DNA of 64,000 bases, from NCBI GenBank assembly GCA_019750295.1, contig JAIEOS010000026.1, positions 1 through 64,000 on the forward strand. Reading direction: 5' to 3'. The notes beneath the pieces are model-generated. The model was not told the origin of the DNA. It searched no databases and saw only the letters and a list, made by a program, of their open reading frames with translations. Position numbers and translations under genes: made by a program. The stretch is from Bdellovibrionales bacterium. Lineage in GTDB: Bacteria; Bdellovibrionota; Bdellovibrionia; Bdellovibrionales; JAGQZY01. Shown here piece by piece: positions 25,750-34,773 of the stretch. Positions within the stretch are counted from its first letter, which is position 1. Each line of letters starts with the position of its first letter.

Positions 25750-25765
25750 TGGCACTCCTATTGCT
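25750..25765 (+). promoter_or_regulatory. sigma-54 (RpoN) -24/-12 promoter of the Agl/Glt-type operon
   Basis: TGGCACTCCTATTGCT carries GG at 25751-25752 and GC at 25763-25764 with exactly 10 bp between them and matches the RpoN consensus TGGCAC-N5-TTGC(A/T) at every defined base. The predicted transcript start is about 25775, which leaves a short leader with GGAGG before the ATG at 25809. It implies control by an enhancer-binding activator not in this window. Confidence 0.75.
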
Positions 25766-25808
25766 CATGTATCCTTCCGGAGACCCTTATTATTTTTTGG
25801 AGGAATTC

Positions 25809-26474
25809 ATGTTTACTCAATTAGGCAGTATGTTTCATCAAGGTGGCTTTTGGATGTTCCCTATCATGGCCGTTCAGATTTTTTCTGTAGCGATCATCAT
25901 AGAGCGTATCGTAGCTCTTTACTTCCGTCGCTCCGCCGACGCCCGCGAAATGGTTCAAGCTTTCGAAGGGGACATTAAGAGCGGAAATATCGAAAAAATC
26001 GTTTCTAAAGCCGAAAAATTCGGCCACAAGCCTCTCGCCACCATCGCTCAAATCGGTGTTCAATCGACGATCGACTTCGGTGGACGCGAAGAACTCCAAC
26101 TGAAAATGGACGAAGTTCTGATCGAAGAGTCTGGCCGCGTGGATCAACGCTTAGGCTTCCTCTCTATGCTCGCAAACGTCGCTACATTATTAGGTCTACT
26201 TGGTACAATCGTTGGTCTTATTAAATCCTTCACATCCATTGCTAACGCCACTGCGGTTGAAAAAGCTCGAATCCTTGCAGAAGGAATCGGCGAGGCGATG
26301 AACGCCACGGCTTACGGTCTTATCGTTGCGGTTCCTGCTCTTGTGGCTTACTCAATTCTTCAGAACAGAGCCAATGCTTTAACTGACGATCTTCATAAAG
26401 CCGCTCTTCGCATGTACATCTGGTTAGGTTTTAACGTAGAGAACGTGGCCACTAAGAAAACTCGCTCTCGCTAA
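25809..26474 (+). CDS. TolQ/ExbB/MotA-family motor protein (AglR-like)
   Basis: 221 residues from the ATG after GGAGGAATTC. Three transmembrane helices: about 14-34, then LGFLSMLANVATLLGLLGTIVGLI (about 117-145) and GEAMNATAYGLIVAVPALVAYSIL (about 160-185), the last two lining the proton path as in ExbB and TolQ. In Myxococcus the matching AglR drives gliding with two ExbD/TolR partners; here too, two ExbD-like genes follow directly. It is first in a ten-gene operon running to 36041. It converts proton flow into mechanical work on the periplasmic partners. Confidence 0.88.
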   Translation: MFTQLGSMFHQGGFWMFPIMAVQIFSVAIIIERIVALYFRRSADAREMVQAFEGDIKSGNIEKIVSKAEKFGHKPLATIAQIGVQSTIDFGGREELQLKMDEVLIEESGRVDQRLGFLSMLANVATLLGLLGTIVGLIKSFTSIANATAVEKARILAEGIGEAMNATAYGLIVAVPALVAYSILQNRANALTDDLHKAALRMYIWLGFNVENVATKKTRSR

Positions 26475-26515
26475 TTGCGAGAGCCCTAGACTTACAACTG
26501 ACTTGAGGGGATTTT

Positions 26516-26971
26516 ATGATCAGCACGCAAAACGGTAAATCAAAAAGCCTAGACTTCGAACTCAACCTTGTTCCATTCATTGATATGTTGTCGGCGTGCT
26601 TATGCTTCCTGCTCCTCACTGCCATCTGGACTTACGTCGGAACAATGAACACGCAACAGGCCGTTGGTGCAGAGAGCACTGCCGGTAAAAATCCTCCTTC
26701 TGTTGTGGTGCAATTAGACCCCGACAACTCCGTAGAATTACAACTCAAAGACGTTAAAACCGACCAGCGCAAATTTGCCATCGCCGCCTCTGGTGGTAAG
26801 ATCGACTGGAAACGCGTCGAAGCTTCTATCTTATCTATTAAAAATGCCCATCCCGAAATCAAAACATCCGTGGTGTTAACTCGCCCGAATGTCACTTACG
26901 GCCACACCATCAAAATGATCGACTCGCTCAAATCCGCGAAGATCACCGATGTTGGCGTATCACCGATGTGA
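26516..26971 (+). CDS. ExbD/TolR-family motor protein 1
   Basis: A 151-residue single-pass protein: a cytoplasmic N-terminus ending ELNLVPFIDMLSACLCFLLLTAIW, with the proton-carrying Asp in the FID motif, then a periplasmic domain of about 105 residues with the TolR-like ending KTSVVLTRPNVTYGHTIKMIDSLKSAKITDVGVSP. GAGGGG precedes the ATG. It follows the TolQ-like gene by 41 bp and precedes a second ExbD paralogue by 7 bp, giving the TolQ-TolR-TolR stoichiometry of Agl motors. Confidence 0.88.
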   Translation: MISTQNGKSKSLDFELNLVPFIDMLSACLCFLLLTAIWTYVGTMNTQQAVGAESTAGKNPPSVVVQLDPDNSVELQLKDVKTDQRKFAIAASGGKIDWKRVEASILSIKNAHPEIKTSVVLTRPNVTYGHTIKMIDSLKSAKITDVGVSPM

Positions 26972-26978
26972 GGACTTT

Positions 26979-27464
26979 ATGAAAAATACTTTTGCCACCT
27001 CTCACCTTTCATCGCCACTTAAAGAAGGTTCACGCCTTCGCCCTCACCGCTCCAAAGGGAAAAAGTCCATTAACGTGGGCTTAATGTTAACTTCTCTCGT
27101 AGACGCTTTTACTTTGATGGTGATCTATCTGATTATGAATAGCTCCGATGTGGAGCAGTTCGATTTAAAAGAAGGAGTTATGATTCCTACTGCGGCTCAC
27201 TCCGAAAAATTAGACTCCTCTCCCGTCGTTCTCTTTAAAGACAATGGCTTTTACATCGACGATAAATTGGTCGCCAACGACCAACTCAAAGCGGCCCTTG
27301 AAAAACTTAAAATTAAATCGGAATCCATTTTTAAAGGTGGAGACTCCGCCATTGTTGTGCAAGCCGACGAAAAAGTGGGATTTGAAAAACTTCAGCCTCT
27401 TTTAATAGCTTCATCTTACGCTGGAATTAAACAAGTTAAATTCGCAGTACTTGTTGAGGAATAA
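26979..27464 (+). CDS. ExbD/TolR-family motor protein 2
   Basis: 161 residues from the ATG preceded by GAGGAC; an upstream in-frame Met at 26949 lies inside the previous gene. A long basic N-terminus (RLRPHRSKGKKS) leads to the transmembrane segment VGLMLTSLVDAFTLMVIYLIM, which holds the ionisable Asp (LVD). The periplasmic domain ends SYAGIKQVKFAVLVEE. It is clearly diverged from the first ExbD paralogue, as AglS is from AglQ. It probably forms a heterodimeric plug with it inside the TolQ-like pentamer. Confidence 0.86.
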   Translation: MKNTFATSHLSSPLKEGSRLRPHRSKGKKSINVGLMLTSLVDAFTLMVIYLIMNSSDVEQFDLKEGVMIPTAAHSEKLDSSPVVLFKDNGFYIDDKLVANDQLKAALEKLKIKSESIFKGGDSAIVVQADEKVGFEKLQPLLIASSYAGIKQVKFAVLVEE

Positions 27465-27467
27465 GCC

Positions 27468-30443
27468 ATGTCGACAAACCGGACTTCAATTTTTACCTTC
27501 ATCCCCACAGTGCTCGTCACTGTCCTCGTTTCGGCTCCGGTGTTCGCGGCGAAGATGGATTTATCGACCCACTCCGCGATGATTGATCGCCTCAAGATGG
27601 TGATTAAAAGCATCGATAAATCCGACGCCTCTTCGATTCCCTCATCTCTCCGTCTTGCCGATCTTTTGGCCGAGCGTTCGCGCTTAAAAGCTCTTGCCGA
27701 GGGCGAACAAAACTGTAACAATTGCCTCAACGCTGTGGCCGATCGCAAAGAAGCGATCTCTCTTTATAACGAAGTCATTCCTCGCCTCACCGATAACGAA
27801 CAGCGCAGCCAAAGTCTCCTCCAAAAAGCTCATTTGCTCTTTGCCACCGGGGATTTCGCGGCGACCGAAAAAGTTTATAAACTAATGACGTCCGAAGGCT
27901 TATCCAAACACACTCCGATCGTTTTAGGACAAGCCCATGCCTCTTTCGGCGATGTTTACTTTCAAACAGCAAAATATAAAGAAGCGATGTCCGAGTACGA
28001 AAAAGCTCTCAAAATCGAGCAAACTCCCCAGCGTGGACTTGTGTACTACCGTTTATCTTGGTGCTTATTCAATTTAAACCAGACCAATAAAGCGATCAGC
28101 ATCATGGAGCGCGTTCTTCAATCCAAAGAACTCACTCGCATGGAAACCTCCGAAGGCGCGATCGAAGATGATTCTTTTAAAGCCGATGTCTCTAAAGATC
28201 TCGCTTCGTTTTATGCCCGCACCACCGTCAATAAAGAAAAAATTAAAAATCTTCTCAATCTCAGCCCCGACGCCCGCAAACAAGCCAATCTCTACCATTT
28301 AGCTCAAGAGACCGACCGCCTCGGTAAAAAGAAGGAAGCGGCTCTCGTATGGGTGGTTTACCTCGAGATGAACCAGAAAGATCAAACCGCTCTTGAAGCC
28401 CAAATTCGTTTGATGAAGTTAAAGCACGACATGGGTGACAACAAAGGAGCTCTCGCTACGTTCCGTAACATTATGGATCTATGGAAAGAGCCCGGCTGCG
28501 GCGAAACCTGCGGCGCTTTACGCACGGACATTAAAAACCTCATCGTCTCTTGGAACCGCGAAGAAAAAACAAAACTCACCAGCGACCTCGTTGTCGCCTA
28601 CGCTCTCTATGTGCAACTTTTCCCCGACGATTTCGAAATGTTAAACTGGGGCGCAGACGTTGCTAAACAAAGAAAAGACTATCGCCAAGCCTACGAATTT
28701 TACCGCCAAGGTGCAGAGATTTCTCATCAATGCATAAAAAAGTGCAAAGATGAAGGGCAAAAGAAGCTCGCCTTCACCGCCCAAGAGGGCGCTTTGATCG
28801 GCGAAATCGATATGGCCGAAACTGCAAAATTCTCTGAACTTCGCCTCGCCGCCTACGATCACTATCTCGCATTAAATCCTACAGGCCCTCGCGAATTCGA
28901 AGTTCGTTATCAAAAAGCTCAGGTCGAATTCGAAAGAAAAGACTACCCGAAAGCGGCTCCCATGTTCCGAAGCTTAGCTCTGGAGAAGAACTCAAACACT
29001 CAATTAAAAACAGCTGCAGCCTCCATGTCCATCGACGCTCTCACGGAGATCAAAGACTTCGCAAAAGTGGAGCAATGGAGTGCTGAATACGCAAAAACCT
29101 TCCCCGCTTCGGCCCAAAAATTCAATCTCATTCATCGAAAAACCGTTCTTAACGGCGTCGCTTCAAAAATTAACAATAAAGAGGCGGACGAACGAGAATT
29201 TGCCCGACTCAATACCATCTCTCTTGATGGCGCTACGGCTCAAGATAAAATCTCTCTTTATAAGAGCAAATATTTATTAGCGGTCAAGCTTCGAAACTTC
29301 CCTGAATCTAAAAAAGCCAATCTCAATTTGCTGGCGCTCAAAGAATTATCTGCTGACGACCGCCACGACGCCGAAATCAATCAGATCTGGCTTGCAGAGC
29401 TCGAACTCGATTTCGCTACTGCTTATAAACTGAGCCTCAAACAATCCGGAAAATTGACAGCGGATCGTCTCGTCCGACTCGCCTACCTTGCCGAACTTGC
29501 CGGTGTAGATCCCTCGAAACATGAGGACGCTTTCTTGAAAATCAGCCAGAATCCTTCACTGCGCTCGACCGTCATTGCCCATAAAGTTCAAAGAAGTAAA
29601 AATCCCGAAGCGACTTTAAAGTCCTTCTCGAAGGAACTCGCTCGCTCTCCAGAGGTATTTGCTCGCCTCGCTCTTGAAGTGTCGGCGCGCACGAACAGCA
29701 TCCGCATCCTGGAGCACGCCTACACCTTCCCGTCGGTTCAAAAATCAACGACGGGTTCGATCATCGGGCGATTACTTGTCTACAACCCTCTCAATATCGA
29801 AATCATGAAGCTCCAAAAATCGAAACTCGACGCTCGCAGTGACGCTAAACTTAAAAAATCACTTCAAGACCGTCTCACAGCTCTGGCTCGCGTCGAAAAA
29901 TTCGCCTCCGCCGCAATTTCTAAAAAAGACCTCGTGCTCCAAGCCATTACTCTAGATACTCTAATGAACGAAAATGCTCGCTTGTCTGAAGACATCAAAC
30001 GCTTACCGACTCCCAAGGGCTTAACTGGCGTCAACAAAGACAAATACGAATCCCTCATCGCTGCACAAGCCGCTCCCTACGCCACTCGCGCTAACCAAGT
30101 CTCTAGGAAGCTTTCTGATCTGTGGAAAGATGATTCTTGGAGTGAAACTTTGGCGCAAAACTATATGGACGCTCGTAAAGAGTATAAACCAGCTCTCCGT
30201 GCAGATATCGTTCAACTCAGCGTTCATGCTCCCACGAGCTCAAAAGCTTTCTTGAGCGCAGCCCTGACTGGAAAACATTCTGATCCAAGTGCTCATAAAA
30301 TCGCAGATGCAAGAAAAGCTGTAAAAAAGAATCCTTTCGACAACGAGCCGGTCGAAGCTCTCAAAGAACTTGAAAACATGCGTGGAAACGATATCGCGGT
30401 CGCCCACTTAGATGCACGTCTCGCGAAAATGAAGGGACTTTAA
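27468..30443 (+). CDS. large periplasmic TPR protein (GltD-like role)
   Basis: A 991-residue protein with a signal peptide (IFTFIPTVLVTVLVSAPVFA) and repeated TPR-like helices over most of its length, for example LLFATGDFAATEKVYKLM, DVYFQTAKYKEAMSEYEKALKIE and YRLSWCLFNLNQTNKAISIMERVL. A CNNC pair (near 83-86) and CGETCG/CIKKC pairs could form disulfides in the periplasm. Large TPR proteins link motor and outer envelope in Myxococcus Glt complexes (GltD, GltI); homology to one specific member is not shown here. It starts 3 bp after the second ExbD gene. Confidence 0.75.
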   Translation: MSTNRTSIFTFIPTVLVTVLVSAPVFAAKMDLSTHSAMIDRLKMVIKSIDKSDASSIPSSLRLADLLAERSRLKALAEGEQNCNNCLNAVADRKEAISLYNEVIPRLTDNEQRSQSLLQKAHLLFATGDFAATEKVYKLMTSEGLSKHTPIVLGQAHASFGDVYFQTAKYKEAMSEYEKALKIEQTPQRGLVYYRLSWCLFNLNQTNKAISIMERVLQSKELTRMETSEGAIEDDSFKADVSKDLASFYARTTVNKEKIKNLLNLSPDARKQANLYHLAQETDRLGKKKEAALVWVVYLEMNQKDQTALEAQIRLMKLKHDMGDNKGALATFRNIMDLWKEPGCGETCGALRTDIKNLIVSWNREEKTKLTSDLVVAYALYVQLFPDDFEMLNWGADVAKQRKDYRQAYEFYRQGAEISHQCIKKCKDEGQKKLAFTAQEGALIGEIDMAETAKFSELRLAAYDHYLALNPTGPREFEVRYQKAQVEFERKDYPKAAPMFRSLALEKNSNTQLKTAAASMSIDALTEIKDFAKVEQWSAEYAKTFPASAQKFNLIHRKTVLNGVASKINNKEADEREFARLNTISLDGATAQDKISLYKSKYLLAVKLRNFPESKKANLNLLALKELSADDRHDAEINQIWLAELELDFATAYKLSLKQSGKLTADRLVRLAYLAELAGVDPSKHEDAFLKISQNPSLRSTVIAHKVQRSKNPEATLKSFSKELARSPEVFARLALEVSARTNSIRILEHAYTFPSVQKSTTGSIIGRLLVYNPLNIEIMKLQKSKLDARSDAKLKKSLQDRLTALARVEKFASAAISKKDLVLQAITLDTLMNENARLSEDIKRLPTPKGLTGVNKDKYESLIAAQAAPYATRANQVSRKLSDLWKDDSWSETLAQNYMDARKEYKPALRADIVQLSVHAPTSSKAFLSAALTGKHSDPSAHKIADARKAVKKNPFDNEPVEALKELENMRGNDIAVAHLDARLAKMKGL

Positions 30444-30444
30444 T

Positions 30445-30753
30445 ATGAAGGCCTTATTGATCCTGGTGCTTTTTATAAGCTCCACAATCTCTATAACCCC
30501 CAACGCTCTCGCAGGAACTGTCTCAAAATCGAACAGCAAGAAAAACGCGAAGGCGACAAAAAAAGTCACAGCCGAAGCCAAAAGTAGCAATTTAGGAACC
30601 TCTTTCTCCTTCGACCCGGCCTCAGTACGCGGTAAATACAAGATAGCTAGCCAGGGAATTGCAACGGTAGAAGACGAGAAGTTGATTGATGATTTATTAG
30701 GTGTTCGTAAAAGCTTTAAAGATCGTGAAGATCAAGAATTGTCGAGACGGTAA
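30445..30753 (+). CDS. small secreted protein of the motor operon
   Basis: 102 residues: signal peptide cut near NALAG (residue 24), then a Lys/Ser/Ala-rich linker, then a short conserved-looking C-terminus (FDPASVRGKYKIASQGIATVEDEKLIDDLLGVRKSFKDREDQE). It begins 1 bp after the TPR gene and ends 2 bp before the AgmX-like gene, so it is an integral operon member. No family recognised. It may be a small periplasmic adaptor; that is inferred from position. Confidence 0.65.
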   Translation: MKALLILVLFISSTISITPNALAGTVSKSNSKKNAKATKKVTAEAKSSNLGTSFSFDPASVRGKYKIASQGIATVEDEKLIDDLLGVRKSFKDREDQELSRR

Positions 30754-30755
30754 TT

Positions 30756-32051
30756 ATGGGTACATTAGCATTACAAAACCGTAAAAAAGAAGTGGTTCGA
30801 TCCTTCCGCTACAATGGCAATGCTTTGACGCTCGTTATGCGTCAGGATCAAAACCGCATTGAGGCCATGCAGTCCACTGCCGCTCTCGATGAACAAAACA
30901 TCCCTTACTCTATTATTCTAGAAACGACAGTGGATGAAGTTCGTAAAAAATCAATCTCTTTAGGCCAGTACGGCTATATTTCTTTTTCTGATGATCTTTC
31001 TAAAGTTGCACCTTCGTTTCAACTCGCTAAAGACGAAGAAGTTCTTAAGCGCTCTCTCAAAATGTCGGCGATTGTTCACGTTTCTCTCCTTGTTTTCTTA
31101 AGCCTCGTCAGTTTTATCGCTAACAAATACTTTACTGAAGAAAAACCACAAGAAGTCGTTACAATCAATATCGCCCCTCCTCCTGTAGAAGTTGCTCAAC
31201 CTCAAAAACAAGTGAAAACCGTTCAGGTTTCCGAAAAGAAAATCGAAAAGAAAAAATATACTCCTAAGCCAGTGGTCGCTCAAAAAACAACTCCTAAGCC
31301 TCAGCCTAAAAAAGTTGTTATCGCTAAAAACATTCCTGTGAAGAAGAATATCCCGATGAACAATGGACCTAAGATCGAACAGATGGGTGCATTAAGTGCA
31401 CTCTCTGCTGTATCTAAAACCAACAAATCTAGTCTTAACCTCAATGGCGTTGGCCAAGCTGAAGGCGGTAAAGGTTCCGGCGGTCGTGGCTACGGTGGTC
31501 ACGGAGCTGGTGGCGGCGGTCTTGGCGAAGGCCTTAACGGCGGAGCTACGGGTGCTCTTCCTGGAAAAGGCTTAGTGGCTTCAAGCCCAGGCACCGGTTC
31601 TCAAGCTTCGGGCGCTGGGGGTTACGGATCTGCCGGTAACGGTGGTGGTCGTGATGCTGAGGGCGGAGCCATTTCTTTCCGCGGTCGTTCGGGTGGTTTC
31701 ATGGTTCCTTTAGCTGAAGAAGCGAGCGTTGAAGCCGGTCTTGATCGCGATCAGATCAATGCGGTTGTCCAAAAAAATATGGGTCAAATCATTTACTGTT
31801 ACGAAATGGGCCTTCAGAGCAAACCGAACCTCAAAGGTCGTTTGACGGCGGAATGGACCATCAATAGCAGCGGTCGTGTTTCTACAGCGAAAACCGCTTA
31901 CTCGAGTGTCTCTGATCTTCAAGTGGAAAGCTGTATTGCTGGAAAAATCAAAAATTGGAAATTTCCTAAACCAGTCGGTGGCGTTAACGTGGAAGTGGCT
32001 TATCCCTTCGAGTTACGTCGCGCAACAAACATGCGTGTGAGCCAAAGGTAA
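30756..32051 (+). CDS. TonB-like spanning protein with AgmX/PglI C-terminal domain (GltG/GltJ-like)
   Basis: 431 residues. A cytoplasmic N-domain of about 105 residues is followed by one transmembrane helix (about 109-131), then a Pro/Lys-rich periplasmic stalk (about 135-200). A glycine-rich linker (about 225-305) leads to a C-terminal domain GLDRDQINAVVQKNMGQIIYCYEMG ... WTINSSGRVSTAKTA ... CIAGKIKNWKFPKPVGGVNVEVAYPFEL. That last domain matches the AgmX/PglI C-terminal (TonB-like) domain of adventurous-gliding proteins. It should transmit work from the TolQ/ExbD motor to outer-membrane partners. The N-domain is not the FHA or GYF type of Myxococcus GltG/GltJ, as far as can be seen. Confidence 0.86.
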   Translation: MGTLALQNRKKEVVRSFRYNGNALTLVMRQDQNRIEAMQSTAALDEQNIPYSIILETTVDEVRKKSISLGQYGYISFSDDLSKVAPSFQLAKDEEVLKRSLKMSAIVHVSLLVFLSLVSFIANKYFTEEKPQEVVTINIAPPPVEVAQPQKQVKTVQVSEKKIEKKKYTPKPVVAQKTTPKPQPKKVVIAKNIPVKKNIPMNNGPKIEQMGALSALSAVSKTNKSSLNLNGVGQAEGGKGSGGRGYGGHGAGGGGLGEGLNGGATGALPGKGLVASSPGTGSQASGAGGYGSAGNGGGRDAEGGAISFRGRSGGFMVPLAEEASVEAGLDRDQINAVVQKNMGQIIYCYEMGLQSKPNLKGRLTAEWTINSSGRVSTAKTAYSSVSDLQVESCIAGKIKNWKFPKPVGGVNVEVAYPFELRRATNMRVSQR

Positions 32052-32066
32052 TTAGGGGGAGAATTT

Positions 32067-33143
32067 ATGCGTAAATTAATGAGTTCAATTTTAGCTTTAA
32101 GCTTCTTGATCGGAGCTTGCGGCCCAACAAAAAATAACCCGATCGAAAAGTACAATAAACAAGGGTTAGTTCCTGCCAATTCTCCCGATGCGGCCAATGG
32201 TCAGCCGCGCATCGAATATCGTCACGTCGATAAAGAAGTGGTGGTGACAAAAGAAGTTCCTGTGGAAGTGATTCGCTACGTGAATCGCGAAGTGGAACAG
32301 ACATTAGCTCAAGGGCAAGTCTTCCAAGTGGACGCGGTCGGAGCCGCACGCTTCGTCGAAGGTAAAGCCAACGCGTTCACATTTAAAGTTCGCATTCTCC
32401 AAGGCAAAGTGAAATTCGGAGTGAGCGTTGCCAATATCCCTGAAGGCGCCCGTCTTCAGGTCATTAAAGAAGAAACAAACTTGGGCGAATACCGCCTCGA
32501 ATGGGCTCCCCGCTCTGGCCTTATCCCTCGCACTCAGAATGAGATGGAAGGCGAATTCCAAATTCAGCTTAGCAATCTTCAATTTGTCGATGAAAAAGCC
32601 GAGACCAACACCGCGGTCAAGCGCGTTTTTGATGTGATCGCAAAAACAAAATCCATCAACTATATCGTTCGCCGTAGCAACGAAAAACCGAGCTTCACAA
32701 TTACGGGCCTTGCGAACAATGAAAATCGTAAGGAAGGCGAAGTTCACCCCTTCTCCATCGAAGTGAAAGCCCCAGGAACCTCTAACGGCCAAGCTCCCGA
32801 AATCGTTTTAAGCTATGATCCAGGCATCCCAGGCAATAACCCTGTCGTTAATAACAACATTGAAACTCCCGGAGCTTATTACATCCGTCCTACCAACGTG
32901 GGTCAATTTTTGGGCGAGGACAAGTGGAAATTCACTTTCAACTTTGACACTCTCAATCACCGAATCATCCAGATGCAGATGAATGGCGCCGAGGCCTCAT
33001 CTCAACAAGTTAAAGTTCAGGTCACCTTCCAAGTGAACAACTCATTTAACGGAACCACGTCTGACAAAAAGACAATTAAATTTGCAATTAATCTTAAGCC
33101 AAGAACAACTACACCTGCTGTGACTGCTGGAGCTACGCCATGA
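32067..33143 (+). CDS. lipoprotein of the motor operon
   Basis: A 358-residue lipoprotein with lipobox IGAC (Cys18). After a short linker there is a coiled segment (HVDKEVVVTKEVPVEVIRYVNREVEQT), then two or three beta-sandwich-like domains, the second introduced by NEKPSFTITGLANNENRKEGEVHPF. These look like cadherin- or Ig-like folds. It is likely an outer-membrane-anchored periplasmic or surface subunit of the machine. Its stop codon overlaps the barrel gene's start by 4 bp. Confidence 0.7.
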   Translation: MRKLMSSILALSFLIGACGPTKNNPIEKYNKQGLVPANSPDAANGQPRIEYRHVDKEVVVTKEVPVEVIRYVNREVEQTLAQGQVFQVDAVGAARFVEGKANAFTFKVRILQGKVKFGVSVANIPEGARLQVIKEETNLGEYRLEWAPRSGLIPRTQNEMEGEFQIQLSNLQFVDEKAETNTAVKRVFDVIAKTKSINYIVRRSNEKPSFTITGLANNENRKEGEVHPFSIEVKAPGTSNGQAPEIVLSYDPGIPGNNPVVNNNIETPGAYYIRPTNVGQFLGEDKWKFTFNFDTLNHRIIQMQMNGAEASSQQVKVQVTFQVNNSFNGTTSDKKTIKFAINLKPRTTTPAVTAGATP

Positions 33144-33943
33144 AAAAAATCGTACTCATCCTTACTTTACTAGCCGTTGTTTTACCTGCGAGTGCTCAAA
33201 CTAAGAAGGCACGTCGCTCTCAAAAGTCGTCCGTCCAAAAACAGTCGGTTCAAAAAGCCGCGACACAAAACAAAACCATGCCTTCTCGCCAAAACGAGAT
33301 CAAAGACATCGACATGGGTTCACAATTTGACTCTCTCGGAACTCAGCAAGATGTGGTGGATAAAGCGATGGCGCTTCAACCCGACAACTCGATGAGAGTG
33401 GTGCAAAAGCGCGAAGTGGATCGCAACTGGCGCCTTGAGTTCGGCGGTTCCTATGGATTCGTTAACGGCGGCGATAGCTACGTTGACACCCGCAACTGGG
33501 GCGCCAACGTCGATCTTCACATCACTCCTCGTTGGTCTTTCGGTTTACGCTATATCGACAGTAAAAATGAGCTGACTGCCGAAGGCAAACGCGTCTTCGA
33601 TGCTCAAGCCGGCTCTGGAAGCGGAACCGTTCCCGATATCGATTTCCCGATCAACACCTATTTAGCCGTGGTGAACTGGTACCCGATCTATGGGAAAGTC
33701 AGCTGGCTTGAATCCGCGATCACTCAATTTGATTTTTATCTTCTTGCGGGAGGCGGTACCGTGCGTTTAGACAGTGGATCCTCTGCCGCTTTTACCGGCG
33801 GTGTCGGTATGGGAATCTGGTGGAACTCTTGGCTCACCAGTCGTATCGAAGTTCGTTACCAAAATCACAAAGACAAAATCTATAACGGTGAACGCAGCGT
33901 GGACTCCATCATCGCCAACTTTGGAATTGGATTTCTTTTATGA
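33140..33943 (+). CDS. outer-membrane beta-barrel protein of the motor operon (GltA/GltB-like)
   Basis: 267 residues: signal peptide (LILTLLAVVLPASAQ), a basic Gln/Lys/Ser linker, a periplasmic segment (residues about 50-90, IKDIDMGSQFDSLGTQQDVVDKA), then an eight-strand-type barrel starting WRLEFGGSYGFVNGGDSYV and ending ANFGIGFLL. This layout matches the outer-membrane barrels found in Myxococcus Glt loci (the type catalogued as OMP_myx_plus). Stop and start codons overlap by 4 bp on both sides, so it is tightly coupled to its neighbours. Confidence 0.78.
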   Translation: MKKIVLILTLLAVVLPASAQTKKARRSQKSSVQKQSVQKAATQNKTMPSRQNEIKDIDMGSQFDSLGTQQDVVDKAMALQPDNSMRVVQKREVDRNWRLEFGGSYGFVNGGDSYVDTRNWGANVDLHITPRWSFGLRYIDSKNELTAEGKRVFDAQAGSGSGTVPDIDFPINTYLAVVNWYPIYGKVSWLESAITQFDFYLLAGGGTVRLDSGSSAAFTGGVGMGIWWNSWLTSRIEVRYQNHKDKIYNGERSVDSIIANFGIGFLL

Positions 33944-34773
33944 TTCGCCTAATTCTTTCAACTCTCATCGCTATGACGATATTCTCGGGATCGGCTTTCG
34001 GTTTGTCCGAAGAGCAGGTCGTTTTTACTCAAGCGAGAACATTATTTGAACAGCAAAAATACGAGGACGCGATTAAATTGTACGATCGCGTTCCTGCGAA
34101 ATCTGACCGCTGGCTCCTTGCGGTGGAAGAGAAAGCTTGGGCCCATATTCAGCTCAAGCAATACGACAAAGCCATTGCCCTTGCACACACCCTGACGTCT
34201 CCCGCATTTAATGCCATGACGAGCACTGAAGTTTACTTGCTTCGCGCCCTGGTCGAACTCAAACTTTGCGACTATCAGGCCGTTTTTAGAACCCTTAAGA
34301 CATTCAAAATTCAAAAGCGCAGTCAGGTGGAATCTTTGCAAAAGCTCGCAAAAACAGGTCGCAATGAATTCTCTGGCGAAGCTCTGACAAAATGGATCGA
34401 AAACGCCAACAAGTGGCAACAGATGGGCCCGCTTCTCGCGCATATGCCTCAATTATTTTTCCGCGACGAAAAAATGGTGGACGCCGCCGCTCACCGGGAC
34501 ATGAACGGTATGACGAAACGACTTCAAGAATTAGCGAAAATGGATCACAACGAAAACTACCGTATCTTACAAAAAATGAATCTGATCGAAATCGAAGCCG
34601 TTCAACGCGCGCATATCGAGACCAAACTCGCCGATAAACAAGGTGAGCCCGGTGATCGCTCGGATGACGAACTCGTATTTAAACACAGTAACAATGACCA
34701 GTGGCTCGATGAAGTGAATAGCTACGAAGCTACCGTGAATCGTTGCCAGAAGAAATCTGGGAGGACCATGTGA
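33940..34773 (+). CDS. small periplasmic TPR protein of the motor operon (GltE-like)
   Basis: 277 residues with a signal peptide (LILSTLIAMTIFSGSAFG). TPR units are visible early (VFTQARTLFEQQKYEDAIKLYDRVP and LLAVEEKAWAHIQLKQYDKAIALAHTL), then a longer helical part with a C-terminal single cysteine. It resembles GltE/AglT in size class and operon position, which bridges barrel and motor. It overlaps the barrel gene by 4 bp and the VWA gene by 1 bp. Confidence 0.75.
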   Translation: MIRLILSTLIAMTIFSGSAFGLSEEQVVFTQARTLFEQQKYEDAIKLYDRVPAKSDRWLLAVEEKAWAHIQLKQYDKAIALAHTLTSPAFNAMTSTEVYLLRALVELKLCDYQAVFRTLKTFKIQKRSQVESLQKLAKTGRNEFSGEALTKWIENANKWQQMGPLLAHMPQLFFRDEKMVDAAAHRDMNGMTKRLQELAKMDHNENYRILQKMNLIEIEAVQRAHIETKLADKQGEPGDRSDDELVFKHSNNDQWLDEVNSYEATVNRCQKKSGRTM

